Shown: piece after piece, positions 41,446 through 50,560 of the stretch
Numbering within the stretch: the stretch's first letter is position 1
How the letters are laid out: the number at the start of each line of letters is the position of its first letter
Assembly (NCBI GenBank): GCA_001618615.1
Contig: LKHB01000226.1
Span: 10,686 to 74,685 of the forward strand
Source of the DNA: Fermentibacter danicus
Lineage (GTDB): Bacteria > Fermentibacterota > Fermentibacteria > Fermentibacterales > Fermentibacteraceae
Direction of reading: 5' to 3'
Length of the DNA: 64,000 bases
Program-made: the position numbers and the translations under genes
Notes under the pieces: generated by a model
Databases searched by the model: none
Told to the model about the DNA's origin: nothing
Seen by the model: the letters and a program-made list of their open reading frames with translations, nothing else

Positions 41446-42747
41446 TCACCGGCGTTCCGGCAGCACTCTGCGGAGCATTTCGTCCTCGTGGCGTATGTGG
41501 CGCTCCAGGCTGCAGAGGTCGGCCAGCGCCGCTGGATCGAGCACGGAGGATATGTCGTCCTCCAGCGCGGCTTCGCGGAGGAAGCTCCCCCCGCTCTCCT
41601 GGGCGCGCATGGAGGCCCGCTGCACGGCTGCATAAGCCCTCTCGCGGGTATAGCCGCGGTCGATCAGGGCCAGCAGCACGGCCTGCGAGGCGTAGCGGTC
41701 CCCTCCCAGGGCGAGATTGCGCGAAACCGCCGTGGGGAAGATGCGCAGCCCCGAGGCGAGATCGGCGGCGCGCCCCAGAGCGTACAGGGCCACGCCGCAG
41801 GCGTCCGGCAGTATGAACCTCTCGGCGGACGAATGGCTGATGTCCCTCTCGTGCCAGAGCGCCGAGTTCTCGAGGCCGGTCTGAAGATATCCGCGGAGGA
41901 GTCTGGCGAAGCCGCAGAGCCTCTCGCTCTGTACCGGATTCCTCTTGTGGGGCATTGCGCTCGAGCCCTTCTGACCGGACCCGAAGGATTCCTCCACCTC
42001 CCCGACCTCGGTTCTCTGGAGGTGTCTGACCTCCGTGGCGAACCTCTCCACGGCCGTGCCGATCGAGGCGAGCGAGAACAGGAAGGCGGCATGCCTGTCG
42101 CGGGCGACGACCTGTGTGGCGACGTCCTCACGTCGGAGGCCGAGCTTCGCCATGACGTACTCCTCGACGGACGGATCGAGATGGGCATAAGTGCCGACGG
42201 CGCCCGACAACTTGCCAACGCAGGCTTCGGCAGAAGCCTCCGAGAAGCGGCGCTCCACACGCCGGCACTCCGTCAGGAATCCTGCGAACTTCAGCGCGAG
42301 TGTCGTAGGTTCGGCATGCATCCCATGAGTCCGGCCGATGCAGGCGATACCCCTTGTCCTCTCGACGAGAGACTCCAGCGCTCTGCCATAGGCGGCTAAA
42401 GCATCCGATATGAGCTTCGACGAGTCTCTGATCTGCATGGCGAGAGCGGTATCCAGTATGTCGCTGGAGGTCATCCCGTAGTGGATGTGTCTGGATTCGG
42501 GGCCGAGCCCCTCGGAGACGCAGGTGAGGAATGCGACCACGTCATGCCTGGTCTCCAGTTCTATCTCGGCGATCCGTGCCGGATCGAACCTGGCCCCCGC
42601 CCGGATCAGATCGAGGTCGCCCTGCGGAACCTCCCCGGCTAGGACGCGGGCCTCGACCGCCAGTATCTCGATGGAAAGCCATCTGGAGAAGCGGGACTCG
42701 TCGGACCAGATCGCTGTCATCTCTGGAACGGAATACCTGTCGATCAA
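41446..42747 (-). CDS. purB: Adenylosuccinate lyase
   Basis: A 433-residue fumarase/aspartase-superfamily enzyme that acts twice in purine synthesis (SAICAR to AICAR, adenylosuccinate to AMP). YGMTSSDILDTALA near residue 88, GRTHGMHAEPTTLALKFAG, and the family signature GSSAMPHKRNPVQSE. Length matches the bacterial short form. It heads the pur run purB-GAF-purL-purQ-purS. Confidence 0.96.
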   Translation of the reverse strand: MIDRYSVPEMTAIWSDESRFSRWLSIEILAVEARVLAGEVPQGDLDLIRAGARFDPARIAEIELETRHDVVAFLTCVSEGLGPESRHIHYGMTSSDILDTALAMQIRDSSKLISDALAAYGRALESLVERTRGIACIGRTHGMHAEPTTLALKFAGFLTECRRVERRFSEASAEACVGKLSGAVGTYAHLDPSVEEYVMAKLGLRREDVATQVVARDRHAAFLFSLASIGTAVERFATEVRHLQRTEVGEVEESFGSGQKGSSAMPHKRNPVQSERLCGFARLLRGYLQTGLENSALWHERDISHSSAERFILPDACGVALYALGRAADLASGLRIFPTAVSRNLALGGDRYASQAVLLALIDRGYTRERAYAAVQRASMRAQESGGSFLREAALEDDISSVLDPAALADLCSLERHIRHEDEMLRRVLPERR

Positions 42748-42790
42748 GTCTTGACCTCCGGCTGTCGGGACGAATCGGGCCTGAACACGA

Positions 42791-44536
42791 TCACCGGCCC
42801 ATGATAAGAGCGAAAGCCAGGGATGCGGCTCCGGCTGCGAAGAGCGCGCCGTCTCCGGCGATGCGGGTGATCAGCTCGCCGGGGAACGGTGTGCGGCTGA
42901 CGCGCGAATACCCCCAGAGAAGATACACGTTGCCTACCAGCGCGAAGAGCGCGCCCACGGGCAGGAATCCCGCGACGACGGACGCCGTGGTCAGGATCAC
43001 GGGGGCGCCCATGAAGACCAGGAGCAGGTTCCTGCTGTTGCGGACGCCGAGGGCGAGCGGGATCGTGTCCCTCCCGATCATCGCATCCCCCTGGATGTCT
43101 ACCAGGTCCATCATCAGCGACCTGCCCAGGAAAAGGAAGAAGAGATGAAGCGACCATACGGCCACCCCAGGCCAGGGTATCCCGTTCACGCCGCGGAGGC
43201 TTTCCGCCGCCACCGGAAGCAGGCTGAGGAATATGACCCAGCCCAGGGCGAACAGTATGTCGCGGGAGCCCGGGATCGCTCTCAGTCCGCCGGGAGGAAG
43301 CCTGCTGCTCCCCAGGAGCGGGCTGGAGTATGCCGCATAGAGTGCGAGAGACAATGCGTAGACGATCCCGTAGACGGCATCGAGCCTCAGGGCGAGGCAG
43401 ACGGCGATGGCCAGCGCGGTCAAGCCGCTTACGGCGAAGGACTTGACGCGCTTCCGTATGAATACCTGCCTCTCCTCGCTCTCGACTCTGGAGAAGCCTG
43501 ATTCGAGTATTGCGTTGAAGTTGTGGAGCGCGAAGAGCACGAGAGCCGACACTACGGACGGCAGGAGCCTGGACATGGCGCTCCTCCCCGTCATCGCCCC
43601 TCCGGCAAGGCCGATCAGCAGAGCCGTTACGAGGATATGCCAGTTGGCGAAGACGAGATTCCGGAGAATCCGGTAGGCCGCCCTCACCCGCGTTCCCTGG
43701 ATCTCCTGGAGCCTGCCGAGCACCCTCCTGATGGCCCAGCTCGGAGTGGAGGCGCCTGCGGTCAGGACTATGCGTCTGAAGGCGCCGATGACCGCCGGAT
43801 CGAGATCCTCCGCTTTTTCGACGAGCATGGCGGGCAGGCCGTGGTCACCTGCTATGGCCGCGAGACGCGCCGTATTGGCGCTGTCCCTCCCGCCGACGAC
43901 CACTACGCAGTCGGCATTGGGGAACAGGCGACGCAGCTCCTCCTGCCTGGAGGAGGTGGACTCGCATATCGTATTCTCCCAGCGGAGGTTCGGAAACCGA
44001 TCGAGGAGCGCTTCTACGGTCCTGTCGAAGAGTTCGTAATCCTGCGTGGTCTGCGAGAGAAGGAAGGGGTTCCCGAGAGGCGGGAGCGCCGCCACGTCCG
44101 AAGGGCCCTGGATCACGAAGGACGACTCCCCGCCCGCATAGGATCTCAGCGCTCTGACCTCCTGGTGCCCTGGATCCCCGAGTATTATCACGTCGTGGCC
44201 TTCCGCCCGCCTCGAACCCGCTACGGAAAGCGCCCGGCCGACCCTCGGACAGGTGAGATCCTTGATCTTGACGGATTCGTTTTCGGAAAGGATCCGCCGT
44301 TCCTCCAGAGTCGTTCCGTGAGTCCTGAGGAACAGTACCCCGCCGTCGGTCGTACACGGATCCTCGCAGCACTCGACCCCTCTCTCCGCGAGCGCTTCCA
44401 GCACGAGTGGATTGTGCACGAGCGGCCCGACAACGCGAAACGGACCCTTGCCCCGCTTGAGTTCGGCCAGGACCAGATCGACGGCTCTGCGGACCCCCCA
44501 GCAGAAGCCGGAACTCCTTGCGACCGTTACGCTCAA
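42791..44536 (-). CDS. Fusion of IspH (HMBPP reductase) and UbiA-type prenyltransferase
   Basis: A 581-residue two-part protein. Residues 1-275 are IspH, the last enzyme of the MEP isoprenoid route: 4Fe-4S cysteines in GFCWGVRRAV, LTCPRV and NTICESTS, plus VGPLVHNP, RTHGT, GHQEV, SANTARL and TAGASTPSW. Residues 290-581 are a membrane domain of UbiA type with about eight helices; the second Asp motif is DLVDIQGDAMIGRDTIPLALG. The first motif is degenerate (HNFNAILESG in place of NDxxD). The two halves are in one unbroken frame with no start signal between them. The start is TTG at 44536 after GGAGGA. The acceptor substrate is unknown. Confidence 0.88.
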   Translation of the reverse strand: MSVTVARSSGFCWGVRRAVDLVLAELKRGKGPFRVVGPLVHNPLVLEALAERGVECCEDPCTTDGGVLFLRTHGTTLEERRILSENESVKIKDLTCPRVGRALSVAGSRRAEGHDVIILGDPGHQEVRALRSYAGGESSFVIQGPSDVAALPPLGNPFLLSQTTQDYELFDRTVEALLDRFPNLRWENTICESTSSRQEELRRLFPNADCVVVVGGRDSANTARLAAIAGDHGLPAMLVEKAEDLDPAVIGAFRRIVLTAGASTPSWAIRRVLGRLQEIQGTRVRAAYRILRNLVFANWHILVTALLIGLAGGAMTGRSAMSRLLPSVVSALVLFALHNFNAILESGFSRVESEERQVFIRKRVKSFAVSGLTALAIAVCLALRLDAVYGIVYALSLALYAAYSSPLLGSSRLPPGGLRAIPGSRDILFALGWVIFLSLLPVAAESLRGVNGIPWPGVAVWSLHLFFLFLGRSLMMDLVDIQGDAMIGRDTIPLALGVRNSRNLLLVFMGAPVILTTASVVAGFLPVGALFALVGNVYLLWGYSRVSRTPFPGELITRIAGDGALFAAGAASLAFALIMGR

Positions 44537-44611
44537 TCAATCCTCCAGTAGGGGAGTATTCCCGGGATGGAATCCATAGGAGAGACATGTCGTGGTCGGA
44601 GACTCCCGGGC

Positions 44612-44653
44612 AGGATGGAAAAGAAGAGGGGCGCCGGCAAAGCCGGCGCCCCT
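44612..44653 (-). terminator. Strong intrinsic terminator of the small exported protein gene
   Basis: Minus strand AGGGGCGCCGGC, loop TTT, GCCGGCGCCCCT, followed by CTTCTTTTCC. A perfect 12-bp GC stem 23 bases after the stop codon at 44676. Confidence 0.85.
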
Positions 44654-44675
44654 GCAGCCACGAACCTGTAGAACC

Positions 44676-45290
44676 TTAGTTGTACAGGGCCTTGATGCTG
44701 CCCCAGGTGGAGCTGCTCAGAGCCATCGTGCCGGTGGTGCGGACGAAGTAGTCGCCCAGCTCGCCCCACGGCTCCCAGACGATGAAGTCGTCGCTGAAGA
44801 AGCTGTGGCAGACGGCCGGAGGACTGGGGTCGCCGAGGATCGAAGGCCAGCCGCCGCTGGAAAGCTCGGTGTTGGCGATGATCCAGAAATTGGCCTCGCA
44901 GACCAGCTCGGGGCTGTAGTTGGCGTAGCATGCCGCGTAGTGGAGAGCCGTGACCGAGGTCTGGTTGAGCTGGGTCACAGGAGCGCTGGCATCGCCGTTG
45001 TAGACTTCGCAGTAGAAGGAGGCGGTGTCCCAGGGATAGCTCGAGTGATGGAAGAACCAAAGCTCGGCGTTCTGGGCGTTCCAGCTCGAGCCGGAACCGC
45101 CGCCGAAGTCGGCGAGGTTGAACCAGGTGCCCCTGTAGAGCCCGCCCCAGGTCAGCCAGTTGGCCGTACCGTCATCGTACGACAATTGATCGTCCGTGTT
45201 GGGGATGGACAGAGGCTGATCGAGCCTCACGCTATTCGCGGCGAAGGCTGCGACAGCGAGAGCGGCAAGGACCAAAAGAACCCTCTTCAT
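44676..45290 (-). CDS. Small exported protein of unknown function
   Basis: A 204-residue protein with a clear signal peptide (MKRVLLVLAALAVAAFAANS, cleavage near residue 18). The mature part is rich in Trp, Tyr, Ser and Gly (ANWLTWGGLYRGTWFN, AELWFFHHSSYPWDTASF) with a jelly-roll-like feel; no family recognised. It is a single-gene unit with its own consensus promoter and strong terminator, so it is probably abundantly made. ATG at 45290 follows AGAGAGGGGG; the frame to 45359 overlaps the promoter and is rejected. Confidence 0.85.
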   Translation of the reverse strand: MKRVLLVLAALAVAAFAANSVRLDQPLSIPNTDDQLSYDDGTANWLTWGGLYRGTWFNLADFGGGSGSSWNAQNAELWFFHHSSYPWDTASFYCEVYNGDASAPVTQLNQTSVTALHYAACYANYSPELVCEANFWIIANTELSSGGWPSILGDPSPPAVCHSFFSDDFIVWEPWGELGDYFVRTTGTMALSSSTWGSIKALYN

Positions 45291-45330
45291 GGATGCCCCC
45301 TCTCTAGGGTTGTTGGGTATTCGCGGTGCT

Positions 45331-45359
45331 AGTATGGAAGAGGCATCCCGGGGTGTCAA
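45331..45359 (-). promoter_or_regulatory. sigma70-type promoter of the small exported protein
   Basis: Minus strand TTGACA (45354-45359), 17-base spacer, CATACT (45331-45336). The -35 overlaps the uvrB stop codon, and the box pair gives a leader of about 35 bases. Confidence 0.65.
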
Positions 45360-47350
45360 CCCCTGTGGCCGGATGCTCCGGGAATCTCCCTGAGCACCTT
45401 TCTCAACTCGTCTCTCAGCCTCGCGGCCTCCTCGAACTCGAGTCTGGCCGCTGATTCGAGCATCAGCTTCTCGATTCGCGCAGCCGCCCTCTCCGGATCC
45501 TCACCGGGATCGACCAGCGCGGCCGGCGCCTCGTCGCGCTTCATCGAATCAGCGATGCTGGTGGCGCGGATTATCTCCTCGCGGGTCTTCACAATCCCCC
45601 TGGGAACGACTCCGTGCGCGGCGTTGTAGGCCGTCTGTATCTCTCTCCTCCGCCCGGTCTCCGCGATGGCGTCACGCATGGAATCCGTGATCGAATCCGC
45701 ATACATGACGACGCGGCCCGCGAGATTCCTCGCCGCCCTGCCGGCGGTCTGGATCAGGCTCGTCCTGGAGCGCAGGAAGCCCTCCTTGTCGGCGTCCATG
45801 ACGGCCACCAGCGACACCTCCGGCAGGTCGAGACCCTCCCTGAGAAGGTTGACCCCCACCAGGACATCGAATTCCGCGAGGCGGAGTTCTCTGAGGATCG
45901 ATACTCGCTCGAGCGCGTCTATCTCGCTGTGGACATACTTCGTCCTGATGCCGAGGCCGTCCATGTACGAAGCGAGCTGTTCGGCCATCTTCTTGGTCAG
46001 CGTGGTCACGAGGACCCTGCCGCCTTCCGCCGTCGTTCCGCGTATCTCTTCGATCAGATCGTCCACCTGACCCACTGCGGGCCGCACCAGAATGACTGGA
46101 TCGACCAGGCCCGTGGGCCGGACGATCAGTTCGACCACGCGCTCCGATCTATCGAGTTCGTATTCGGCCGGAGTCGCAGAAAGGCAGATCTTCTGGCCGG
46201 TCATCCGCTCGAACTCCTCGAGGAAGAGCGGCCTGTTGTCGAGGGCCGACGGGAGACGGAAGCCGTGCTCCACCAGCGTCTCCTTCCTCGCCCTGTCGCC
46301 GCGGTACATGCCCCTGATCTGCGGGATGGTCCTGTGCGATTCGTCGATGAAGACGATCATGTCCCGGGGGAAGTAGTCGAGAAGGCATGCGGGCCTCTCC
46401 CCTTCCGCCCGCCCGGCCAGATGGCGGCTGTAGTTCTCGATCCCCGGGCAGAACCCCGTCTGGGAAAGCAGCTCCAGATCGTAGCCGGTTCTCGCCTGAA
46501 GCCTCTGTGCCTCCAGCAGCCTGCCTCTGGCCTTCAGCCAGAGGAGCCTCTCCTCGAGCTCCTTCTCGATCAGGGTGATGGCCCTGTCCAGGTCGGGCGC
46601 TGCGGTGACGAAGTGCTTGGCCGGATAGACGAAGACCCTCTCCATCTCCCCCAGCAGCGTCCCCGTGAGATGGTCCATCTCCCGGATGGACTCGATCTCG
46701 TTGCCGAAGTACTCCACCCTGATGCCCGTATCGGCGTAGGAAGGGACTATGTCGACCACGTCGCCCCTCACCCTGAACCTGCTCCTGGTGAGCGCTATGT
46801 CGTTGCGCTCGTACTGCATCTCGACGAGGGACATGCACAGCTTCTCGGGAGGGAGCACATCCCCCCGGGCAAGTTCGAGACCGACCGACCGGAAGGTGGA
46901 GGGGTTGCCCAGGCCGTAGATGCAGCTCACCGAGGCCACCACGATAACGTCGCGCCTCGACATCAGGGCCGCGGTGGCCTTGAGCCTCAGGCGGTCGAGT
47001 TCGTCGTTCAGGTCGGCGTCCTTCTCGATGTACATGTCCGAGGAGGGAATGTAGGCTTCCGGCTGGTAGTAGTCGTAGTAGCTCACGAAGTACTCGACGG
47101 CGGCGTCCGGGAAGAAGCCCCGGAGCTCGGAGTAGAGCTGGGCGGCGAGAGTCTTGTTGTGGCTGAGAACCAGGACCGGGCGGTCGAAACGCTCGATCAC
47201 CTTTGCAATCGTGAAGGTCTTGCCCGATCCCGTGACCCCGAGGAGGGTCTGCCATTCGAACCCGGAGCCTATTCCGTCCGCCAGATCCTCGATCGCGCGT
47301 GGCTGGTCGCCGGCGGGCTCAAAGGCGGACTCAACCCTGAACAGCCCCAC
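45356..47350 (-). CDS. uvrB: Excinuclease ABC subunit B
   Basis: A 664-residue DNA damage-recognition helicase of nucleotide excision repair. Walker A GVTGSGKTFT, the beta-hairpin YYDYYQPEAY that grips DNA, motif II FIDESH, LREGLDLPEVSLVAVMDAD and QTAGRAARN (motif VI), and a C-terminal UVR domain (LEFEEAARLRDELRK). It starts with GTG at 47350 and overlaps pheT by 20 bases. uvrA and uvrC are not in the window. Confidence 0.97.
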   Translation of the reverse strand: MGLFRVESAFEPAGDQPRAIEDLADGIGSGFEWQTLLGVTGSGKTFTIAKVIERFDRPVLVLSHNKTLAAQLYSELRGFFPDAAVEYFVSYYDYYQPEAYIPSSDMYIEKDADLNDELDRLRLKATAALMSRRDVIVVASVSCIYGLGNPSTFRSVGLELARGDVLPPEKLCMSLVEMQYERNDIALTRSRFRVRGDVVDIVPSYADTGIRVEYFGNEIESIREMDHLTGTLLGEMERVFVYPAKHFVTAAPDLDRAITLIEKELEERLLWLKARGRLLEAQRLQARTGYDLELLSQTGFCPGIENYSRHLAGRAEGERPACLLDYFPRDMIVFIDESHRTIPQIRGMYRGDRARKETLVEHGFRLPSALDNRPLFLEEFERMTGQKICLSATPAEYELDRSERVVELIVRPTGLVDPVILVRPAVGQVDDLIEEIRGTTAEGGRVLVTTLTKKMAEQLASYMDGLGIRTKYVHSEIDALERVSILRELRLAEFDVLVGVNLLREGLDLPEVSLVAVMDADKEGFLRSRTSLIQTAGRAARNLAGRVVMYADSITDSMRDAIAETGRRREIQTAYNAAHGVVPRGIVKTREEIIRATSIADSMKRDEAPAALVDPGEDPERAAARIEKLMLESAARLEFEEAARLRDELRKVLREIPGASGHRG

Positions 47351-48995
47351 CGAGCGACTCCAGATCCAGCTCGAATGCAGCCACCGGCCGGGTTATCCCC
47401 AGTTCGTCGAGGATCGACGGATGAACCTCTCCCATGACGCCCGCCTCGCGTCCGTCCACCATCAGGGTGCAGGAGCGGCCCGGGATGAACCTGTCGTCCC
47501 CGGAGGGCGTCAGGGCGAGGCTGTGACCGCGTCCGTGGCAGATGAGCCCGATTACCGAGTGCACGTCCCCGAAGCCCGCATCGTTCCCCGAGATGGAGAC
47601 GGCCAGTCTGACGACCGTGCGCAGGTCTCCGGAGCCGTTTTCGAGAACCTCGCCCACCTCGAAGACCCGGTGCGGGTACGGGGTGTGCGAACTCACGGCC
47701 TCGACCCCCAGAAGGCCTGGGATCAGGCTGTTCCTGACGGCGCCGTACTCCAGAGTCATGGGATTCTCGATCCTCACTATGCCCGGCGGGGTGCCCGGCC
47801 TGCCCTCCGAGGTGAGAATCGGCAGCAACACCTCCTCGCAACCTGCTCCGGCGAGCATGATCCTCACCGCGTCTGCCAGATCCTCGATCGCGGCGGAGGC
47901 TCCGATCGTATAGCCCTCCGGCATGAGGGGCTCGAACCTGTTCAGTCCGTACCCCACGGCGATGTCCTCGATCAGGTCCACCTCGTGCATCCCGTCGTGC
48001 CTGTACGGCGGCATCCGGGCTTCGACGACGGCGCCGTCTATTGTCCAGGAGTCCCATCCCATCCCGGCCAGCGAACGCTCTATCGCGGCATCGTCGGGGA
48101 GAATCCCGAGGACCGTCGATATGCGCTCCCGGGTGGTCGAGAGGGTGTCGCAGAACCTGCGGGGCGTTATCGAGACGGAGCCGCCGTCGGGGGTTTCGCG
48201 GGGATACCCGATCTCCACGGGTTCGATCCTGAATCCGCGGTCCTCCAGGTTGCATGCTAGTATCGAGGCGGTAAGGCCGACGGTGTTCCAGTCGGTGCCT
48301 GTGACCTCGCAGAAGAGATCGCGGTCGCCGACCGAGACGCGGCCGGTTCCCTCGCTGTTGATGACGGGAGGGAACGACAGCACGCTGCCGGAGGAGTCCG
48401 AGATAAGGGGACAGAGCGCCCCCTCTTCCACGAGGTGGGCGTATTTCCTGCCGGTCTCGGTGTCGCTCAACACCCCGGACAGGGTCATCTCCGAATCGCA
48501 CCCGAGCGGGGTGAAGCGAACCGAATCGCGGGGAACGGCCGAATACCTCACCGGGAAGGAGATGCACCCGCTCCTGTAGAATCCGATGGCGGCGGTCTTC
48601 CTGTTTCTGCCGAAGGAGCCCGCCAGCTTCTCTTGGGCGGCCACGAGAGCGGCGAGAGCCTCCTCGTCGATCGGAGGTCCGGAGGCCTTGAAGGCGGCTA
48701 TCCACGGCCGGACGGCGGTGACCGAGTCATCCACCTCGATCCGTACCGAAGGTTCCGGGAGATCGACCAGATATCTGCGGGAGTAGCCGTTCAGGGCCGA
48801 GATGCCCCGCGCCACACCCTCCGCGCACCAGAGATCGGGGCGGTTCGTGTCGTTGAGTTCGATCTTGAGCAGCTCGCCACCGGTCTTGAGTTCGCCCTTG
48901 AGCGAGGCGAGAAGCTCCTCCAGGACCGCGTCGTCCCCGGGCAGAGAGGGGCAGAGCCTCTCGAGATCCCTCCGCGCGACCTCTATCTTAGGCAT
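47331..48995 (-). CDS. pheT: Phenylalanyl-tRNA synthetase beta subunit, archaeal/eukaryotic type
   Basis: A 554-residue beta subunit, far shorter than the bacterial form of about 800 residues and lacking its EMAP/tRNA-binding N-terminal and anticodon-binding C-terminal domains. It starts directly with PKIEVARRDLERLCP and has IELNDTNRPDLWCAEGVAR, the B5 region and a synthetase-like core (HEVDLIEDIAVGYGLNRF, GVRVIENP-like IVRIENPMT). This layout is that of archaeal and eukaryotic PheT, also found in spirochetes. Overlaps pheS by eight bases. Confidence 0.93.
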   Translation of the reverse strand: MPKIEVARRDLERLCPSLPGDDAVLEELLASLKGELKTGGELLKIELNDTNRPDLWCAEGVARGISALNGYSRRYLVDLPEPSVRIEVDDSVTAVRPWIAAFKASGPPIDEEALAALVAAQEKLAGSFGRNRKTAAIGFYRSGCISFPVRYSAVPRDSVRFTPLGCDSEMTLSGVLSDTETGRKYAHLVEEGALCPLISDSSGSVLSFPPVINSEGTGRVSVGDRDLFCEVTGTDWNTVGLTASILACNLEDRGFRIEPVEIGYPRETPDGGSVSITPRRFCDTLSTTRERISTVLGILPDDAAIERSLAGMGWDSWTIDGAVVEARMPPYRHDGMHEVDLIEDIAVGYGLNRFEPLMPEGYTIGASAAIEDLADAVRIMLAGAGCEEVLLPILTSEGRPGTPPGIVRIENPMTLEYGAVRNSLIPGLLGVEAVSSHTPYPHRVFEVGEVLENGSGDLRTVVRLAVSISGNDAGFGDVHSVIGLICHGRGHSLALTPSGDDRFIPGRSCTLMVDGREAGVMGEVHPSILDELGITRPVAAFELDLESLGGAVQG

Positions 48996-50556
48996 CGGCC
49001 ACGCCTCCCCCGCCTCCCGGCATCCTCTCGGGTCTCACCCTCATGGCCCTCAGCCTCCCAAGGTCGTCCGTCATCAGATCCCTTATGTCGGCGAGTCCCA
49101 TGGCGGTCATCGCCATCCTGTCGAGCCCCAGCCCCCACGCGATCACGGGCACCTCGACCCCGAGGGGTTTCGTCACCTCGGGGCGGAACAGGCCCGCCCC
49201 CCCCATCTCCATCCAGCCTATGGACGGATGGCGGATGTGCATCTCGACGGAGGGCTCCGTGAAGGGGAAGTAGCCCGGATAGAGCTTGTGCTCCGTGGCT
49301 CCCGCTATCCTCTCGGCGAAGAGGCGGAGCAGGCCGACGAGATGCCTGAGGTTGATGTCCTCCCCCAGGACGATGCCCTCGACCTGGAAGAAGTCGGGCA
49401 GATGGGTGGCGTCGACCTGGTCGTACCTGAAGCATCTGGCTATGGCGAAGTACTTGCCCGGGACGGAGGGGGAGGACGCCATCCACCTCGCGGAGAGGGC
49501 CGTCCCCTGGGATCTGAGTATGGGAAGACCGGCGCGCGACTCGTCATAGTCGTAGGACCACCCCCGGCTGCCCGTATCGCCTCCGTCCCTGTGGGCCGAG
49601 GCGACCTTCGCGAGGATGTCCGCCGCGGGGGCGAACCGCCTGCCTCCGGTGTCGAGGAAGTAGGCGTCGTGGATGTCGCGGGCGGGGTGGAACTGGGGCA
49701 TGAACAGGGCGTCGTTGTTCCAGAACTCGCTCTCGGCGATCGATCCCCTCATCTCGCTGAATCCGAGGGCGAGGAACTTCCTCCTGACGGAATCGAGGAA
49801 GACCCTGTAGGGATGCAGACGGCCGGAGTGGATCCTGGCGGCCGGTATGTCCATCTCGTAACGCCTGAACCTGAGGCCGCGCCAGGAGCCGTCCGCGAGC
49901 ATCGCCGGCGTGAGCCGGCCGGCTATCCTTCCGGCCTTCGCCCGTTCCAGGGCCGATCTTCCGTTCTCGTTTATGGAGAGCTTCTGCCAGGTCGAGGTGG
50001 AGAGCAGGAACTCGGCCCTTCCCCTGCCGCGTTTCGGGCTCCTGTCGGAGACCATCGCCGCCACTTGGGGATCGAGGCTCTCGAGGACGACCGTCCCGCC
50101 CTGCGACAGCGGGGCGTACACCTGCTCCCACAGAAGGCCGAAGACCCCCCGTTCAGAGCCGGCGGATTCGAGCCTTCCGCCATCGCGCCTGACGAGGCCG
50201 CTCCTGGTCAGGGCGCCGAGGGCGCTTCCCCACCTGGCGGGATCGAACCTGCTGTCGGCCTGGATGGCGGCGAAGTCCCCGGTGCCTTCTTCCACCATAT
50301 CCAGAAGCAGCAGCTCGGGCGTTCCGCCTGCGGCTGCGCACTCCTCGCCGAGCGGACCGAGCAGGACCCTGGTCTCCCCCGAGGCGCCGGCCTCGTCGAC
50401 CAGCCCTCTGGAGATGAGCCACTGGGCCGCCCGCCTGTAGGAGCCCTCCCCGCCTATCCCGCTCTTCTCGATAATCTCCTCGTCCCAGGCCTCGCCGACC
50501 CCGTCGAGGTAGGAGAGCAGCGTCAGCTCCAGCGGATGAAGATCCCTGTCCTCCAA
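48988..50556 (-). CDS. pheS: Phenylalanyl-tRNA synthetase alpha subunit, archaeal/eukaryotic type
   Basis: A 522-residue catalytic subunit. The N-terminal 180 residues are winged helices (LELTLLSYLDG), as in archaeal PheS and unlike the coiled-coil of bacterial PheS. The class II core has motif 2 KYFAIARCFRYDQVDATHLPDF-like features (cut here: FAIARCFRYDQVDATH), FQVEGIVLGEDI, PSVEMHIRHPSIGWMEMGGA and motif 3 GLGLDRMAM. The start is TTG at 50556, following GGGAGGATGACGGC; no in-frame ATG is near. It lies four bases after the caspase-like gene. Confidence 0.93.
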   Translation of the reverse strand: MEDRDLHPLELTLLSYLDGVGEAWDEEIIEKSGIGGEGSYRRAAQWLISRGLVDEAGASGETRVLLGPLGEECAAAGGTPELLLLDMVEEGTGDFAAIQADSRFDPARWGSALGALTRSGLVRRDGGRLESAGSERGVFGLLWEQVYAPLSQGGTVVLESLDPQVAAMVSDRSPKRGRGRAEFLLSTSTWQKLSINENGRSALERAKAGRIAGRLTPAMLADGSWRGLRFRRYEMDIPAARIHSGRLHPYRVFLDSVRRKFLALGFSEMRGSIAESEFWNNDALFMPQFHPARDIHDAYFLDTGGRRFAPAADILAKVASAHRDGGDTGSRGWSYDYDESRAGLPILRSQGTALSARWMASSPSVPGKYFAIARCFRYDQVDATHLPDFFQVEGIVLGEDINLRHLVGLLRLFAERIAGATEHKLYPGYFPFTEPSVEMHIRHPSIGWMEMGGAGLFRPEVTKPLGVEVPVIAWGLGLDRMAMTAMGLADIRDLMTDDLGRLRAMRVRPERMPGGGGGVADA

Positions 50557-50560
50557 GCCG

